Source: a virus
Virus record (IMG/VR): IMGVR_UViG_3300021091_000195
Span: 1 to 36,889 of that record
Length of the DNA: 36,889 nt
Reading direction: 5' to 3' (one strand)
Shown here piece after piece: positions 24,631 through 31,996 of the stretch (its first letter is position 1; every line of letters begins with the position of its first letter). Made by a program: the position numbers and the translations under genes. Below the pieces are notes generated by a model. The model was not told the DNA's origin. It searched no databases and was given only the letters and a program-made list of their open reading frames with translations.

Positions 24631-25730
24631 TAGTACCCTTCCTTAACTCTTTCTTTTGTTAAAATTTCCACTTCTTGGAATGTTAGCGACATTCTTACTT
24701 CTACCGGTTTACCATCATCAAACGTTGAGTATGCATCACCACCATAATCTACATTCATACTAGTACATACACAGGATGAAATTTTGTTTAAAAATTCGTT
24801 TTCTCTATCTCTATAATAATATTTAATTTCAAACTCTGAGGGGTAAATATAAAAAAGCCCTGAGGCAGAAAGCTCCGGATGCATATGAAACTTAAATAGG
24901 TCAATAATATTTTTTACATTTTGCATTTCTGCCGGGCTTGCAGGCATAAAGGTGTGACGAAAATTAAATGTTCTAAAATCTACTGACTCAAAAAACTGTT
25001 CTTTAAAAGAGTTAGTTTTTTGTTTTGTACCGAGCTCTAAGAGTCTACCCCCCTGGGCCACGCCTACGTTTTGTACTGCTTTTACTATACCGGTAATCAT
25101 AGCGGCGGATGCATCTTTAGGTAAATCAGGTGAAAAAGTATCAACAGCTGAAGACCCCCCTGCAAGAAGTCCCCCTAAAGTGCCTACTGATTCAGACTGA
25201 TAATTTATGTTATATTTTACGCTAGGTGTTTCTTGAATGTGTAAAGTAATTACATCGGATAATCTTTTTAAAGTATCTTCTTTTAATATACCGGCTTTTT
25301 GAAGTACTTTAGAAGAAGCATATCCCGCAAAGGCCCCAGTTGCAGTACCAATAATAGCTTTAGTTGTTTTAGTTTTGTCTCCAAGGCCAGACAGAACACC
25401 GGACAAACCCCCGGCCTGGGCACCTGTGATGGTGCCTGAAGCTGTAATAGCTCTACCTGTCTCGTTTGGATTTAATCTATTTTGGCCTTCACCAACTCTT
25501 ACATTATTAAAAGTTTCTTGAAATCCCCCGTTACTTTTATTAAATTTAGACTTACCTCTAACATTAATAAAAAAAGCAATGTAATGTTGTAAATCATCGT
25601 TTACACCTAGACCTAGGGGGTAGGTATGATTAGCTACTTTATACTTGTTTCTTGCAATATTTTGAAATTTAGACTCAAAAGATCTCCGTCTTTCATCTAC
25701 GGCATCGGTAGGAACAGGGGAGTAAGCCAT
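24630..25730 (-). CDS. 48: Baseplate tail-tube cap gp48
   Basis: The start is ATG 25730 (MAYSPVPTDAVDERRRSFESKFQNIARNKYKVANHTYPLGLG), with GGAGATCTA before it; upstream codons of the longer open frame cover the late promoter and are unlikely to be translated. The 366 residues match T4 gp48 (364). Recognisable parts are YPLGLGVNDDLQHYIAFFINVRGKSKF, the Gly/Ala-rich segment around 105-150 and NFRHTFMPASPAEMQNVKNIIDLFKFHMHPELS, a tube-protein-like region. gp48 caps the hub and starts the tail tube with gp54. It is the first gene after the late promoter at 25763-25770, heading the baseplate operon. Confidence 0.88.
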   Translation of the reverse strand: MAYSPVPTDAVDERRRSFESKFQNIARNKYKVANHTYPLGLGVNDDLQHYIAFFINVRGKSKFNKSNGGFQETFNNVRVGEGQNRLNPNETGRAITASGTITGAQAGGLSGVLSGLGDKTKTTKAIIGTATGAFAGYASSKVLQKAGILKEDTLKRLSDVITLHIQETPSVKYNINYQSESVGTLGGLLAGGSSAVDTFSPDLPKDASAAMITGIVKAVQNVGVAQGGRLLELGTKQKTNSFKEQFFESVDFRTFNFRHTFMPASPAEMQNVKNIIDLFKFHMHPELSASGLFYIYPSEFEIKYYYRDRENEFLNKISSCVCTSMNVDYGGDAYSTFDDGKPVEVRMSLTFQEVEILTKERVKEGY

Positions 25731-25739
25731 TAGATCTCC

Positions 25740-25747
25740 GATAAATA
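25740..25747 (+). promoter_or_regulatory. Near-consensus late promoter (GATAAATA), rightward
   Basis: Plus-strand GATAAATA differs from the late consensus only at the first base and lies 28 bases before the gp4 ATG at 25775. It is the only late-like box upstream of the rightward cluster and is back-to-back with the leftward box at 25763-25770. Confidence 0.6.
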
Positions 25748-25762
25748 TGAATGATAATGTAA

Positions 25763-25770
25763 TATTTATA
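25763..25770 (-). promoter_or_regulatory. T4-type late promoter (TATAAATA), leftward
   Basis: An exact minus-strand TATAAATA, 33 bases upstream of the gp48 ATG. It should drive the long baseplate transcript 48-53-27-5-spike-PAAR-25-6-7. It forms a divergent pair with the rightward box 16 bases away. Confidence 0.82.
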
Positions 25771-25774
25771 CTGT

Positions 25775-26221
25775 ATGTACAAGACAACTTATAAAGGACG
25801 TTACAGGCTCAGAAACTATCCAAAATATAAAGGAGACACAACTGATATAGTTTACAGGTCTTCTTGGGAGCTAAAGTTTATGAGGTGGTGTGACACAAAT
25901 GATTCCGTACTTGAATGGGGCTCGGAGACCGTTATCATACCGTATGTCTCCCCGGTAGATGGAAAAATACATCGCTATTTTGTAGATTTTTTTGTAAAGA
26001 TTAAAAACAAAGACGGTACAATTCAGAAATATTTAGTAGAAATAAAACCTGAAAAATTTACAAAGCCTCCAGAAATCCCTAAAAAGAAAACTAGAAAATT
26101 TATTGATGAGGTTTTTCTTTATGGCACCAATCAAGCAAAATGGAAAGCTGCTAACGAATTCTGTTTTAACCAAGGCTGGAAATTTTTAGTGCTAACCGAA
26201 AAAGATTTAGGTATAAGTTAA
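25775..26221 (+). CDS. 4: Head completion nuclease gp4
   Basis: A 148-residue protein, like T4 gp4 (about 150). YKGRYRLRNYPKYKGDTTDIVYRSSWELKFMRWCD is the family signature. A TnsA-like PD-(D/E)XK layout is visible: E32 (SSWELKF), D71 (RYFVDFFV), then E89-I-K91 (YLVEIKP). gp4 is needed to finish filled heads before tail joining. It is the first gene of the rightward cluster, divergent from gp48, with only 44 bases between the two ATGs. In T4, genes 2, 4, 53 and 5 are adjacent and co-directional; here the strand switch falls between 4 and the 48/53 block, a rearrangement relative to T4. Confidence 0.9.
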   Translation: MYKTTYKGRYRLRNYPKYKGDTTDIVYRSSWELKFMRWCDTNDSVLEWGSETVIIPYVSPVDGKIHRYFVDFFVKIKNKDGTIQKYLVEIKPEKFTKPPEIPKKKTRKFIDEVFLYGTNQAKWKAANEFCFNQGWKFLVLTEKDLGIS

Positions 26222-26225
26222 TTAA

Positions 26226-26786
26226 ATGGCAAACGTATTTGATACACTAAGAACTAAAGCTGGTGACACCCAGCGCTCGGTGCAATGGTATCAAACCCAA
26301 GTTAGAAAACTTGGCTCTATTAACCGTAATAAGCTATTAAGAGAAGGTAGGCTTACCAATGTTATATTGCCTGGTAAGATGTACATGTTTTTTTATACGC
26401 CAAAGCATAAAGAAACCCTACCTTATTATGATTTGTTCCCTCTAGTGCTACCGTTTAGAAAAGTACCAGGAGGATTTTTCGGGTTAAACTTACATTACTT
26501 ACCTTATATTATTCGTTTTAGAATATTAGGAATTTTATCTGATTATGCAACTGATGAAAAAATTGTTGAAGAGACAAGATTAAGATTAAACTGGAAAATA
26601 CTATCTAGTACATCCAGATTAAAACCGGTTCAAGCTTGTGTGAAGCATTATTTGTTTGAAAATGTAGATTCCAGATTTTTAGAAATACCGTACCCCGATT
26701 GGGTGGTAGCCTCTCAACTTCCAGTAGAAATGTTTGAAAAGCAAAACAAATCCGATATCTGGAACGATTCAAGGAAAAAATTCTAA
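26226..26786 (+). CDS. gp2-like protein (putative DNA end protector)
   Basis: A 186-residue protein starting MANVFDTLRTKAGDTQRSVQWYQTQVRKLGSINRNKLLREG. The core PGKMYMFFYTPKHKETLPYYDLFPLVLPFRKVPGGFFGLNLHYLPYIIRFRIL is highly conserved among T4-like marine phages (PGK-Y-F-YDPK-K--LPYYD-FPLV). Its place next to gp4 matches T4 gene 2, whose product protects packaged DNA ends, so gp2-like is my best call. T4 gp2 is longer (about 274 residues), and I cannot confirm direct homology, so the symbol is left empty. The ATG lies four bases after the gp4 stop and its stop overlaps the gp54-like ATG. Confidence 0.55.
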   Translation: MANVFDTLRTKAGDTQRSVQWYQTQVRKLGSINRNKLLREGRLTNVILPGKMYMFFYTPKHKETLPYYDLFPLVLPFRKVPGGFFGLNLHYLPYIIRFRILGILSDYATDEKIVEETRLRLNWKILSSTSRLKPVQACVKHYLFENVDSRFLEIPYPDWVVASQLPVEMFEKQNKSDIWNDSRKKF

Positions 26787-27391
26787 TGCCAGCTCACTAT
26801 TCTTTACAAAAATTTAAATCCCAGGTATTGGGTAAGGGATTAGCTAAACCTAATCGTTTTGAGGTCTTTATACCACCACCACAAGGGTTACAAAGCGGGC
26901 GCGCGGGGGGTGATATAGTCTCGCTACTATGTGAACAAGCTAGTTTTCCAATGCTTACAATTAACACTAAACCTTTTAAAATATATGGACCATCTTACCA
27001 ACGCCCAACAGGTATTGAGTATGGTGGGGAAGGGTTACCCTTTACCTTTCATGTGGATAGAGAAATGAAGGTTAAAACATTTTTTGACGAATGGATGCAA
27101 TTAATTGTTAATAAAGATACCTTTAATGTAACTTATCAAAGAGAGTATATTACTGATATTACAATTAAACAATTAGATGAGGCAGACAATGTGACGTATA
27201 CAGCTGTATTGAAAGATTCTTTTCCGCGAAATTTAAACTTAATGGACTTGAATCATAGTGCACAAAGCCAGACTCATCGACTAACTGTTTTATTTGCATA
27301 TAGAAAATGGACCACTGTGTCCGGTAGTTTAACAGGAGGCACTGGAACAAGCTCTCTCTTTGCTGGACCAAGATCTGTTACATTTGTATAA
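26786..27391 (+). CDS. 54: Baseplate-tail tube initiator, gp54/tube-like
   Basis: A 201-residue protein of the tail-tube fold starting MPAHYSLQKFKSQVLGKGLAKPNRFEVFIPPP. Conserved points are the CEQASFPMLTINTKPFKIYGPSYQRP segment, FTFHVDREMKVKTFFDEWMQLIVN and the YQREYITDITIKQLDE strand. gp54, gp48 and the tube protein gp19 share this fold. The pairing with gp48 and gp26 and the absence of gp18/gp19 in the window favour gp54, although T4 gp54 is longer (about 320). A gp19 paralogue is the alternative. Its start overlaps the preceding stop by one base. Confidence 0.72.
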   Translation: MPAHYSLQKFKSQVLGKGLAKPNRFEVFIPPPQGLQSGRAGGDIVSLLCEQASFPMLTINTKPFKIYGPSYQRPTGIEYGGEGLPFTFHVDREMKVKTFFDEWMQLIVNKDTFNVTYQREYITDITIKQLDEADNVTYTAVLKDSFPRNLNLMDLNHSAQSQTHRLTVLFAYRKWTTVSGSLTGGTGTSSLFAGPRSVTFV

Positions 27392-27407
27392 TACTTTGGA
27401 GTGAATA

Positions 27408-28103
27408 ATGGGATTACCTATATTAGATGTACCTACATATGAACTTGAGTTACCGTCAACTAATAAGCTAATAAAATTTAGGCCATTTTTAGTTAAAGAG
27501 CATAAAATTTTAATGACCCTTTCAGATGCTGATGGGGTTGAAATTTCTCGGGTAATAAAAGAATTAATTGACGCATGTACTTTTAAAAACTTAAACGTTG
27601 ACAAGCTTTCCAACTTTGATGTAGAGTTTATTTTTCTTAATTTAAGATCTAAATCAATAGGTGAAAAAGTTGACATTATTGTAAATTGTCCTTGTGGGTT
27701 TAAAATAGATCACAGTATTAATTTAAACGATATAAAAGTAATTAGAGAAGAAAGCTTTACCAATAAAATTCAGTTAAGGCAGGGGATTGGGGTAATAATG
27801 AGATACCCTACGTTTGAAGAAAATGTTCAAATTTTAGATAATTTAAACAACTCAGTTGTGTTTGATATAGTAGCTAAATGCATTGATAGTATCTATACAG
27901 ATAAAGAATTTTTTGATAGGACTATGTTTACGGAGCAAGAAGCTCAAGATTTTTTATCCCAGCTTACTAAAGCAGAATTTGAAAAGATAGAGGAATTTTT
28001 TCTTAAAATGCCAAAAGTAGTACAACAAGTAGAAACAGTTTGCCCGGAATGTAAGGGTGTAAATAAGGTAGAAATGAAAGGGCTTGAAAATTTTTTCGTA
28101 TAA
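27408..28103 (+). CDS. 26: Baseplate hub/tail assembly protein gp26
   Basis: A 231-residue protein of the T4 gp26 family (T4: 208). It has the N-terminal segment LPSTNKLIKFRPFLVKEHKILMTLSDADGVEISRVIKELIDAC and a four-cysteine zinc site, C94/C96 (NCPCGFKI) with C212/C215 (VCPECKGV). The last codons are GAA AAT TTT TTC GTA TAA. They contain the slippery heptamer T TTT TTC (28091-28097), from which a -1 shift continues into the next ORF. In T4, gp26 works with gp51 during hub assembly; here the pair may be produced as gp26 and a gp26-gp51-like fusion. A TTTGGAG-type ribosome site precedes the ATG by nine bases. Confidence 0.85.
   Translation: MGLPILDVPTYELELPSTNKLIKFRPFLVKEHKILMTLSDADGVEISRVIKELIDACTFKNLNVDKLSNFDVEFIFLNLRSKSIGEKVDIIVNCPCGFKIDHSINLNDIKVIREESFTNKIQLRQGIGVIMRYPTFEENVQILDNLNNSVVFDIVAKCIDSIYTDKEFFDRTMFTEQEAQDFLSQLTKAEFEKIEEFFLKMPKVVQQVETVCPECKGVNKVEMKGLENFFV
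28091..28097 (+). promoter_or_regulatory. Candidate -1 frameshift slippery site U UUU UUC
   Basis: The heptamer T TTT TTC is in the correct phase of gp26 (codons TTT 28092-28094 and TTC 28095-28097), two codons before the stop. Slipping back one base re-pairs both tRNAs on TTT TTT and continues CGT ATA ACT into the next ORF. AAAGGG (28077-28082), eight bases upstream, could act as a stimulatory Shine-Dalgarno-like element, as in dnaX. No clear downstream hairpin is visible. Confidence 0.7.
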
Positions 28104-28297
28104 CTCTTTCTCAGGATAATTTAGCTAATTTCTATAGAACAAATTTTTCGTTAATGCAGTTTCACAAATATTCATTAACGGAATTAGAAAATATGCTGCC
28201 CTGGGAAAGAGAGATATACGTTACATTATTAATAGATTATATTAAAGAAGAGAACGAAAAACTTAAACTTAAACAACAGCAGGCCAGAAACATATGA
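28097..28297 (+). CDS. Frameshift ORF, gp51-like extension of gp26
   Basis: Sixty-six codons in the -1 frame relative to gp26, ending at TGA 28295-28297. The frame is open only from 28088, after an in-frame TGA at 28085, and has no ATG, GTG or TTG until ATG 28154. The first 19 codons (RITLSQDNLANFYRTNFSL) are thus untranslatable unless read by a -1 shift from gp26, giving a fusion of about 296 residues. The downstream part (MQFHKYSLTELENMLPWEREIYVTLLIDYIKEENEKLK) resembles tail assembly chaperone extensions and is gp51-like by position. A 47-residue product from ATG 28154 is an alternative. It overlaps the tape-measure-like gene as ATGA. Confidence 0.7.
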   Translation, partial: RITLSQDNLANFYRTNFSLMQFHKYSLTELENMLPWEREIYVTLLIDYIKEENEKLKLKQQQARNI

Positions 28298-30099
28298 GTA
28301 AAAATACCGCCAGACGACTTGAAGAAATGGATAAGTCTTTATCCGGTATAAACGTTTCATTAACTAAGTTTGAAGATACTTTAAAAAAATTAGATTCATC
28401 TTTAGAGAAGATTGCTACATCTTTAGGTCGTAAAGAACAGCCATCCAAAGGCGGTTTTAATTTTAATTTATTTTCTGGTAATCAAAAATCTGTCACTAAT
28501 ACCGGTAATGCTGGTGGTGATAAATTGATGACTGAGCTGAGAAATGCTTTAGATAAAAATCATAAAGAAAGTTTTAAAATTTTTCAGAGTATGGAATCTC
28601 TTCTTAAAGGTATTGATGAAAAGCTCGGAAAACAAGCCGAGGGTGGTGGCGGTGGGTCTCCTTTACCGGCGCCAGTACCATCTCCCGGTACTCCCGATAA
28701 AGCAAAAAAAGGAGTTCTTGGAAAAGTAGGGAGCGTCTTGGGTAAGGTTGCACTTCCTCTTGCTGCCGTTATGGCTGGAATGGAGGCACATTCTGGTTAT
28801 ACAAAAGCCGGGGAAACATTAGATTTAGAACCAGGACAAGAACCAACTTTTGGACAAAAACTAGCTGGTGCGGGCGCTGGGGTAATGTCTGGATTAACCT
28901 TTGGTATGATTGATGAAAAAAAGATGGCTCACACCTTAGCGGGTACTGGAAAGGGTAAAGAGTATGCCGCAGCAGAGCAGGCAAAAATTTCCGGCTTATC
29001 GTCCGGGGGAGATATGTTTGACAGTGGCCCGGCTCCCGATCTCGGCCCAGTTCAAGCAGCAGCCCCTGAAGCTAAAACTTCTAAACCAGTTGGCTCTGCT
29101 GCAGCAGCAGCCCTGGAAGCTACGGTTTCCAAGCCTGCAGGTAAAGAGACTAAGTCTGCATCTGTATCCACACCTGCTGCATCTAAAATACCTTCAGCTT
29201 CTAAAGGCCCATCAGCTAAAGAAAAAATGCAAGGTGAAGAAAATTTACAAAAATTAGAAGAAAAAGAAGCCGAGCTTCAAACTGTTCAACGTGAATATAA
29301 AGATGAAATAGCCAAGGCTTCAGAAAAACTTGCTAATGATACTAAAAATTATCCGCAAGGTTTTATTGATGATCCTTCAGATCCAGAATACCCAAAAGAA
29401 TTAAAAGCTGTTGATGATAAGTATAAACCAAAAATAGAAGCTTTGAAGAAAGAAATTTTTACACTTAGTAAGGCCCCTGGTATAGAAGGAGCAAAAAAGG
29501 CTCAAGCAGCTGCTGATGCCGAAGATGATGAAAAGCCATCTATAACCCCTAAAACAAAAGTAACTGGGGGTTCATCGGTTGAAAAAACAACCTCAACGGA
29601 AACGGTTACCGGTGGTGGAGAAACAACTTCTAAGCGTACATTAACACCGGAAGCAGAAGCTGCTCAAAAAGAGCTTGCCGGTATTGATGACAAGCAGGCT
29701 GCAGAAAAGAAACAAGTAATAGATAAATTAAAAGCAGAAGGTAAAATTACAGGAGGACCTGAAGCGTCTGATTATGAAACTATACCGGAACTAAAAGAAT
29801 TAAAAACTAAACAAGATGCAGAGCTAGCAGCTATCTCTGCTAAAATTGATTCTGGTACTAACTATGAAACTTCTACAATTGCACCACCACCTCAAACCAC
29901 CACTACAGCAACCACTGTCTCTTCACTTTCAGCTGAGAATAAAGACTTATCAATGGAAGCTTCTAAAGGCGGGGCACCTTCTGTAGTTTCATCTAATAAT
30001 GTTCAAAATAATAATACTACCAGCTTTACCCCGTTTAAACCATTACCCCGGGGTGGCTTAAGTAGTCTCGAACGTAAGCAAGATACTGTTTCGGCATAA
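28294..30099 (+). CDS. Tape-measure-like protein (gp29 analogue)
   Basis: A 601-residue protein with tape measure character. The N-terminal coiled coil (ARRLEEMDKSLSGINVSLTKFEDTLKKLDSSLEKIATSL) is followed by a Gly/Pro linker, a hydrophobic stretch (VGSVLGKVALPLAAVMAGM, about 144-163) and long Ala/Lys/Glu/Pro-rich helical or disordered regions with coiled-coil spacing (EENLQKLEEKEAELQTVQREYKDEIAKASEKL). T4 gp29 has 590 residues, so the length predicts a T4-sized tail at about 1.5 angstrom per residue. Its position directly after the frameshifted gp26 ORF mirrors the lambda G/GT-H order. No sequence identity to gp29 is seen by eye, so the symbol is left empty. A terminator follows immediately. 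Confidence 0.6.
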   Translation: MSKNTARRLEEMDKSLSGINVSLTKFEDTLKKLDSSLEKIATSLGRKEQPSKGGFNFNLFSGNQKSVTNTGNAGGDKLMTELRNALDKNHKESFKIFQSMESLLKGIDEKLGKQAEGGGGGSPLPAPVPSPGTPDKAKKGVLGKVGSVLGKVALPLAAVMAGMEAHSGYTKAGETLDLEPGQEPTFGQKLAGAGAGVMSGLTFGMIDEKKMAHTLAGTGKGKEYAAAEQAKISGLSSGGDMFDSGPAPDLGPVQAAAPEAKTSKPVGSAAAAALEATVSKPAGKETKSASVSTPAASKIPSASKGPSAKEKMQGEENLQKLEEKEAELQTVQREYKDEIAKASEKLANDTKNYPQGFIDDPSDPEYPKELKAVDDKYKPKIEALKKEIFTLSKAPGIEGAKKAQAAADAEDDEKPSITPKTKVTGGSSVEKTTSTETVTGGGETTSKRTLTPEAEAAQKELAGIDDKQAAEKKQVIDKLKAEGKITGGPEASDYETIPELKELKTKQDAELAAISAKIDSGTNYETSTIAPPPQTTTTATTVSSLSAENKDLSMEASKGGAPSVVSSNNVQNNNTTSFTPFKPLPRGGLSSLERKQDTVSA

Positions 30100-30100
30100 A

Positions 30101-30125
30101 AAAAGGGGCCTTGCGCCCCTTTCTT
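30101..30125. terminator. Bidirectional terminator between convergent genes
   Basis: Stem AAAGGGGC/GCCCCTTT (30102-30109 with 30115-30122) closes a five-base loop. The plus strand continues TTTCTTATTTTTT and the minus strand continues in a T-run (TTTTTTTATGCC), so it can end both the rightward tail cluster and the leftward gp32 unit. Confidence 0.85.
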
Positions 30126-30372
30126 ATTTTTTAGTTTCTGCTTTCTTAGGTGCTGCTTTTTTCTCAGGTGCTTTTTTCTCCACCTTCTTTACCTCTCTAC
30201 ATCCATCGGCTTCTGTTTGCCCGTCTTTACAGGGCTTTTTAACATTAGCTTTAACAGGAGGTTCTTGCTTTTTCTGAGCTTGCTTGGCAGGAGGTGATGC
30301 TTTTTTTTCTGCTTGGGCAAAGGTAACAGTTGTAAAAGAAAGTAAAACTGCAGTAAGTATAGTTTTAATCAT
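30124..30372 (-). CDS. Small secreted Lys/Ala/Pro-rich protein
   Basis: The start is ATG 30372 (MIKTILTAVLLSFTTVTFAQA), overlapping the gp32 stop by eight bases; a longer frame covers gp32's end in another phase. The 82 residues begin with a typical Sec signal peptide (about 1-21, cleavage after FAQA). A mature region rich in Lys, Ala, Pro and Glu follows (EKKAPEKKAAPKKAETKK), with two cysteines (KPCKDGQTEADGCREV). The mature part would be basic, disordered and periplasmic. It resembles the 52-residue peptide at 34583-34741, likely a paralogue. Its role is unknown; envelope binding or lysis modulation is speculative. It is the last gene of the gp32 transcript. Confidence 0.75.
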   Translation of the reverse strand: MIKTILTAVLLSFTTVTFAQAEKKASPPAKQAQKKQEPPVKANVKKPCKDGQTEADGCREVKKVEKKAPEKKAAPKKAETKK

Positions 30373-31258
30373 CGTTAGCCAACTTTGCAAAATAGGAAAG
30401 AGATTCATCATCATCATCTAAATTAAACTCCTTTTTAGGTGCAGGCTTAGCAGCAACTGCTTTAGGTCTTTCTTCCGGGAGTTCAGTGTTTTCAGCGCGC
30501 GGGGTACCGCTAGGTGGTGAAAGAACACTTTCAAGCTTTGCTTTCAATTCCTCGTATGTTTTAAAATGTTTAGGATCTAGAAATTCTTGTAGTGAGTGTT
30601 GTTTGTTCCACACTTTTTCTAAATCACTGTCATCTTCTGAGAGGGCAGAAATACTTTCAAACTCAGATTTATCATAATTGCGATAACCTTCTACATTACG
30701 AATCTTCAGTTTAAAGTTTGCACCTTTCCAAAAATCAAAAGGATTAACTGGCTCCTCATCCTCGTACTGAGGTTGCATTGCGTCTTTAATTTTATCAAAA
30801 ATCTTCTTTCCAAACTTATAGAGAAATACCTTACCTTCGTTTTCAGGGTGGGCTGGATCTTTAACAATATAAATGTTGGACACGTAGGTAAGGCGACGTT
30901 TTTGTTTGCGGGCAATATCTTTGTTTGCCTCAGTGCCTGAATTCCAAAGCTCAGTATTAAGTTCGGATACAGGATCAGGTTTACCTAAAGTCGTTAATGA
31001 ATTTTCAATATACCATTTACCGGTAGGACCTTGGAAGCCATGATTCCAAACTCTTACCCAAGGTAAATCTTCACCTTTAGGTGGGGGTAAAAAACGAACC
31101 ACAGCATAACCATTACCAGCCTTATCAACTTCAGGCTGCCAAAAGCGGTCGTCTTTTTGTGATTCTTGTTGCTGGGGGGTCGCAATCTTTTCTACTTCTT
31201 TCATTAAGGAGTCGAAAGTACCGCGATTCTTTTTGAGTGTTGAAAAGTCTAATGCCAT
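30365..31258 (-). CDS. 32: Single-stranded DNA-binding protein gp32
   Basis: A 297-residue gp32 (T4: 301). Conserved core: YAVVRFLPPPKGEDLPWVRVWNHGFQGPTGKWYIENSLTTLG, KQKRRLTYVSNIYIVKDPAHPENEGKVFLYKFGKKIFDKI, NPFDFWKGANFKLKIRNVEGYRNYDKSEF. The N-terminus (LDFSTLKKNRGTFDSLMKEVEK) holds the cooperativity domain and the C-terminus is acidic (DDDDESLSYFAKLANDD). The protein has no cysteine, so the T4-type zinc site is absent. It coats ssDNA and recruits gp59/gp41. Upstream lie a sigma70-like promoter and an embedded late box, with a leader of about 49 bases and a GGAG ribosome site. Confidence 0.95.
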   Translation of the reverse strand: MALDFSTLKKNRGTFDSLMKEVEKIATPQQQESQKDDRFWQPEVDKAGNGYAVVRFLPPPKGEDLPWVRVWNHGFQGPTGKWYIENSLTTLGKPDPVSELNTELWNSGTEANKDIARKQKRRLTYVSNIYIVKDPAHPENEGKVFLYKFGKKIFDKIKDAMQPQYEDEEPVNPFDFWKGANFKLKIRNVEGYRNYDKSEFESISALSEDDSDLEKVWNKQHSLQEFLDPKHFKTYEELKAKLESVLSPPSGTPRAENTELPEERPKAVAAKPAPKKEFNLDDDDESLSYFAKLANDD

Positions 31259-31314
31259 GTTATTCTCCGTATATGCGTTGTATAGTTACGTATAAAATGC
31301 TTATCCACCTTATC

Positions 31315-31343
31315 ATTATATACCTTTATTTATAGTAAATCAA
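31315..31343 (-). promoter_or_regulatory. Sigma70-like promoter for gp32
   Basis: The minus strand has TTGATT (31338-31343), a 17-base spacer, then a perfect TATAAT (31315-31320). Expected transcription starts near 31307, leaving a leader of about 49 bases before the gp32 ATG at 31258. This would allow early expression by host RNA polymerase before late genes are on. Confidence 0.78.
31327..31334 (-). promoter_or_regulatory. T4-type late promoter nested in gp32 promoter
   Basis: An exact minus-strand TATAAATA inside the 17-base spacer of the sigma70-like promoter, 69 bases before the gp32 ATG. The same stretch could serve both early and late transcription, as T4 gene 32 also uses several promoters. 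Confidence 0.72.
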
Positions 31344-31996
31344 CTCACTACTAAGTCACTTTGGTAAAGTTCTGCTATCTGTGTATGTGGATATGACCAG
31401 AAGTGCTTGGTAATAATTTCACCTTTCCAAAGAAATTGTAACTCCTCATCCTTTAAGTCTTGTGAAATAGGGTATTGGTTATGTTCAATATGATTCATCT
31501 TTGGAATCATTACTAATTCATTTTCTGGGTTCATTCTAAACATCCAGAAATGATGATCATAACCTTTTGAATAATGCCCAACGTGTTTTAATTCTCTATG
31601 TACTGAAGGTACAGAGATGAAGCCTTGTTTTGAAATCGTCTGTAAGAAACGAAAAGCTGAGGGCGGGTAATGTAAATCTTCTACAGTATGGCAACACAAA
31701 CTAAAATCAAACTTACCGTGTTCATTTACAAATTCTAAAATTGGCTGCCAGGTTCTTTCTTCGTGTAAATCTAGTTGAAAATGTAAAGATGAGGATGGAA
31801 GCAGTTTGTAATCAACCGTTGCATCCACAACAGGAAGTGACCAAGGGGCGGCGGCTGCGCCAACATCTATAACAGTAAATTTTTCTTTTTTTCTTTTTTC
31901 AAGTAAAAAATGTGCTATAGGATCTCTATCTAAAAGATAAGTATAAAAGCCGGTTTGACTTTTACCGTTCCCATCGTAAAAATTTTCAAATATCAC
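31340..31996 (-). CDS. SAM-dependent methyltransferase-like protein
   Basis: A 218-residue protein starting at GTG 31996 (MIFENFYDGNGKSQTG). The class I methyltransferase motif I is seen in FTVIDVGAAAAPWSLPVVDATVDYK, with later features FDFSLCCHTVEDLHYPPSAFRFLQTISKQGFISVPS (motif IV and post-strand helix) similar to small-molecule or sugar-linked methyltransferases. The usual GxGxG is GAAAA, so SAM binding is likely but not certain. The substrate is unknown. It overlaps the 60-residue gene upstream by 11 bases, and its 3' end overlaps the -35 element of the gp32 promoter. It is not a recognisable DNA methyltransferase (no DPPY/NPPY). Confidence 0.6.
   Translation of the reverse strand: MIFENFYDGNGKSQTGFYTYLLDRDPIAHFLLEKRKKEKFTVIDVGAAAAPWSLPVVDATVDYKLLPSSSLHFQLDLHEERTWQPILEFVNEHGKFDFSLCCHTVEDLHYPPSAFRFLQTISKQGFISVPSVHRELKHVGHYSKGYDHHFWMFRMNPENELVMIPKMNHIEHNQYPISQDLKDEELQFLWKGEIITKHFWSYPHTQIAELYQSDLVVS

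Noticed and set aside
28097-28297. Start-less ORF as a pseudogene or sequencing error
   Set aside because: The phase-correct slippery heptamer, the neat ATGA overlap and the matching position in other phages favour programmed frameshifting; still not excluded.
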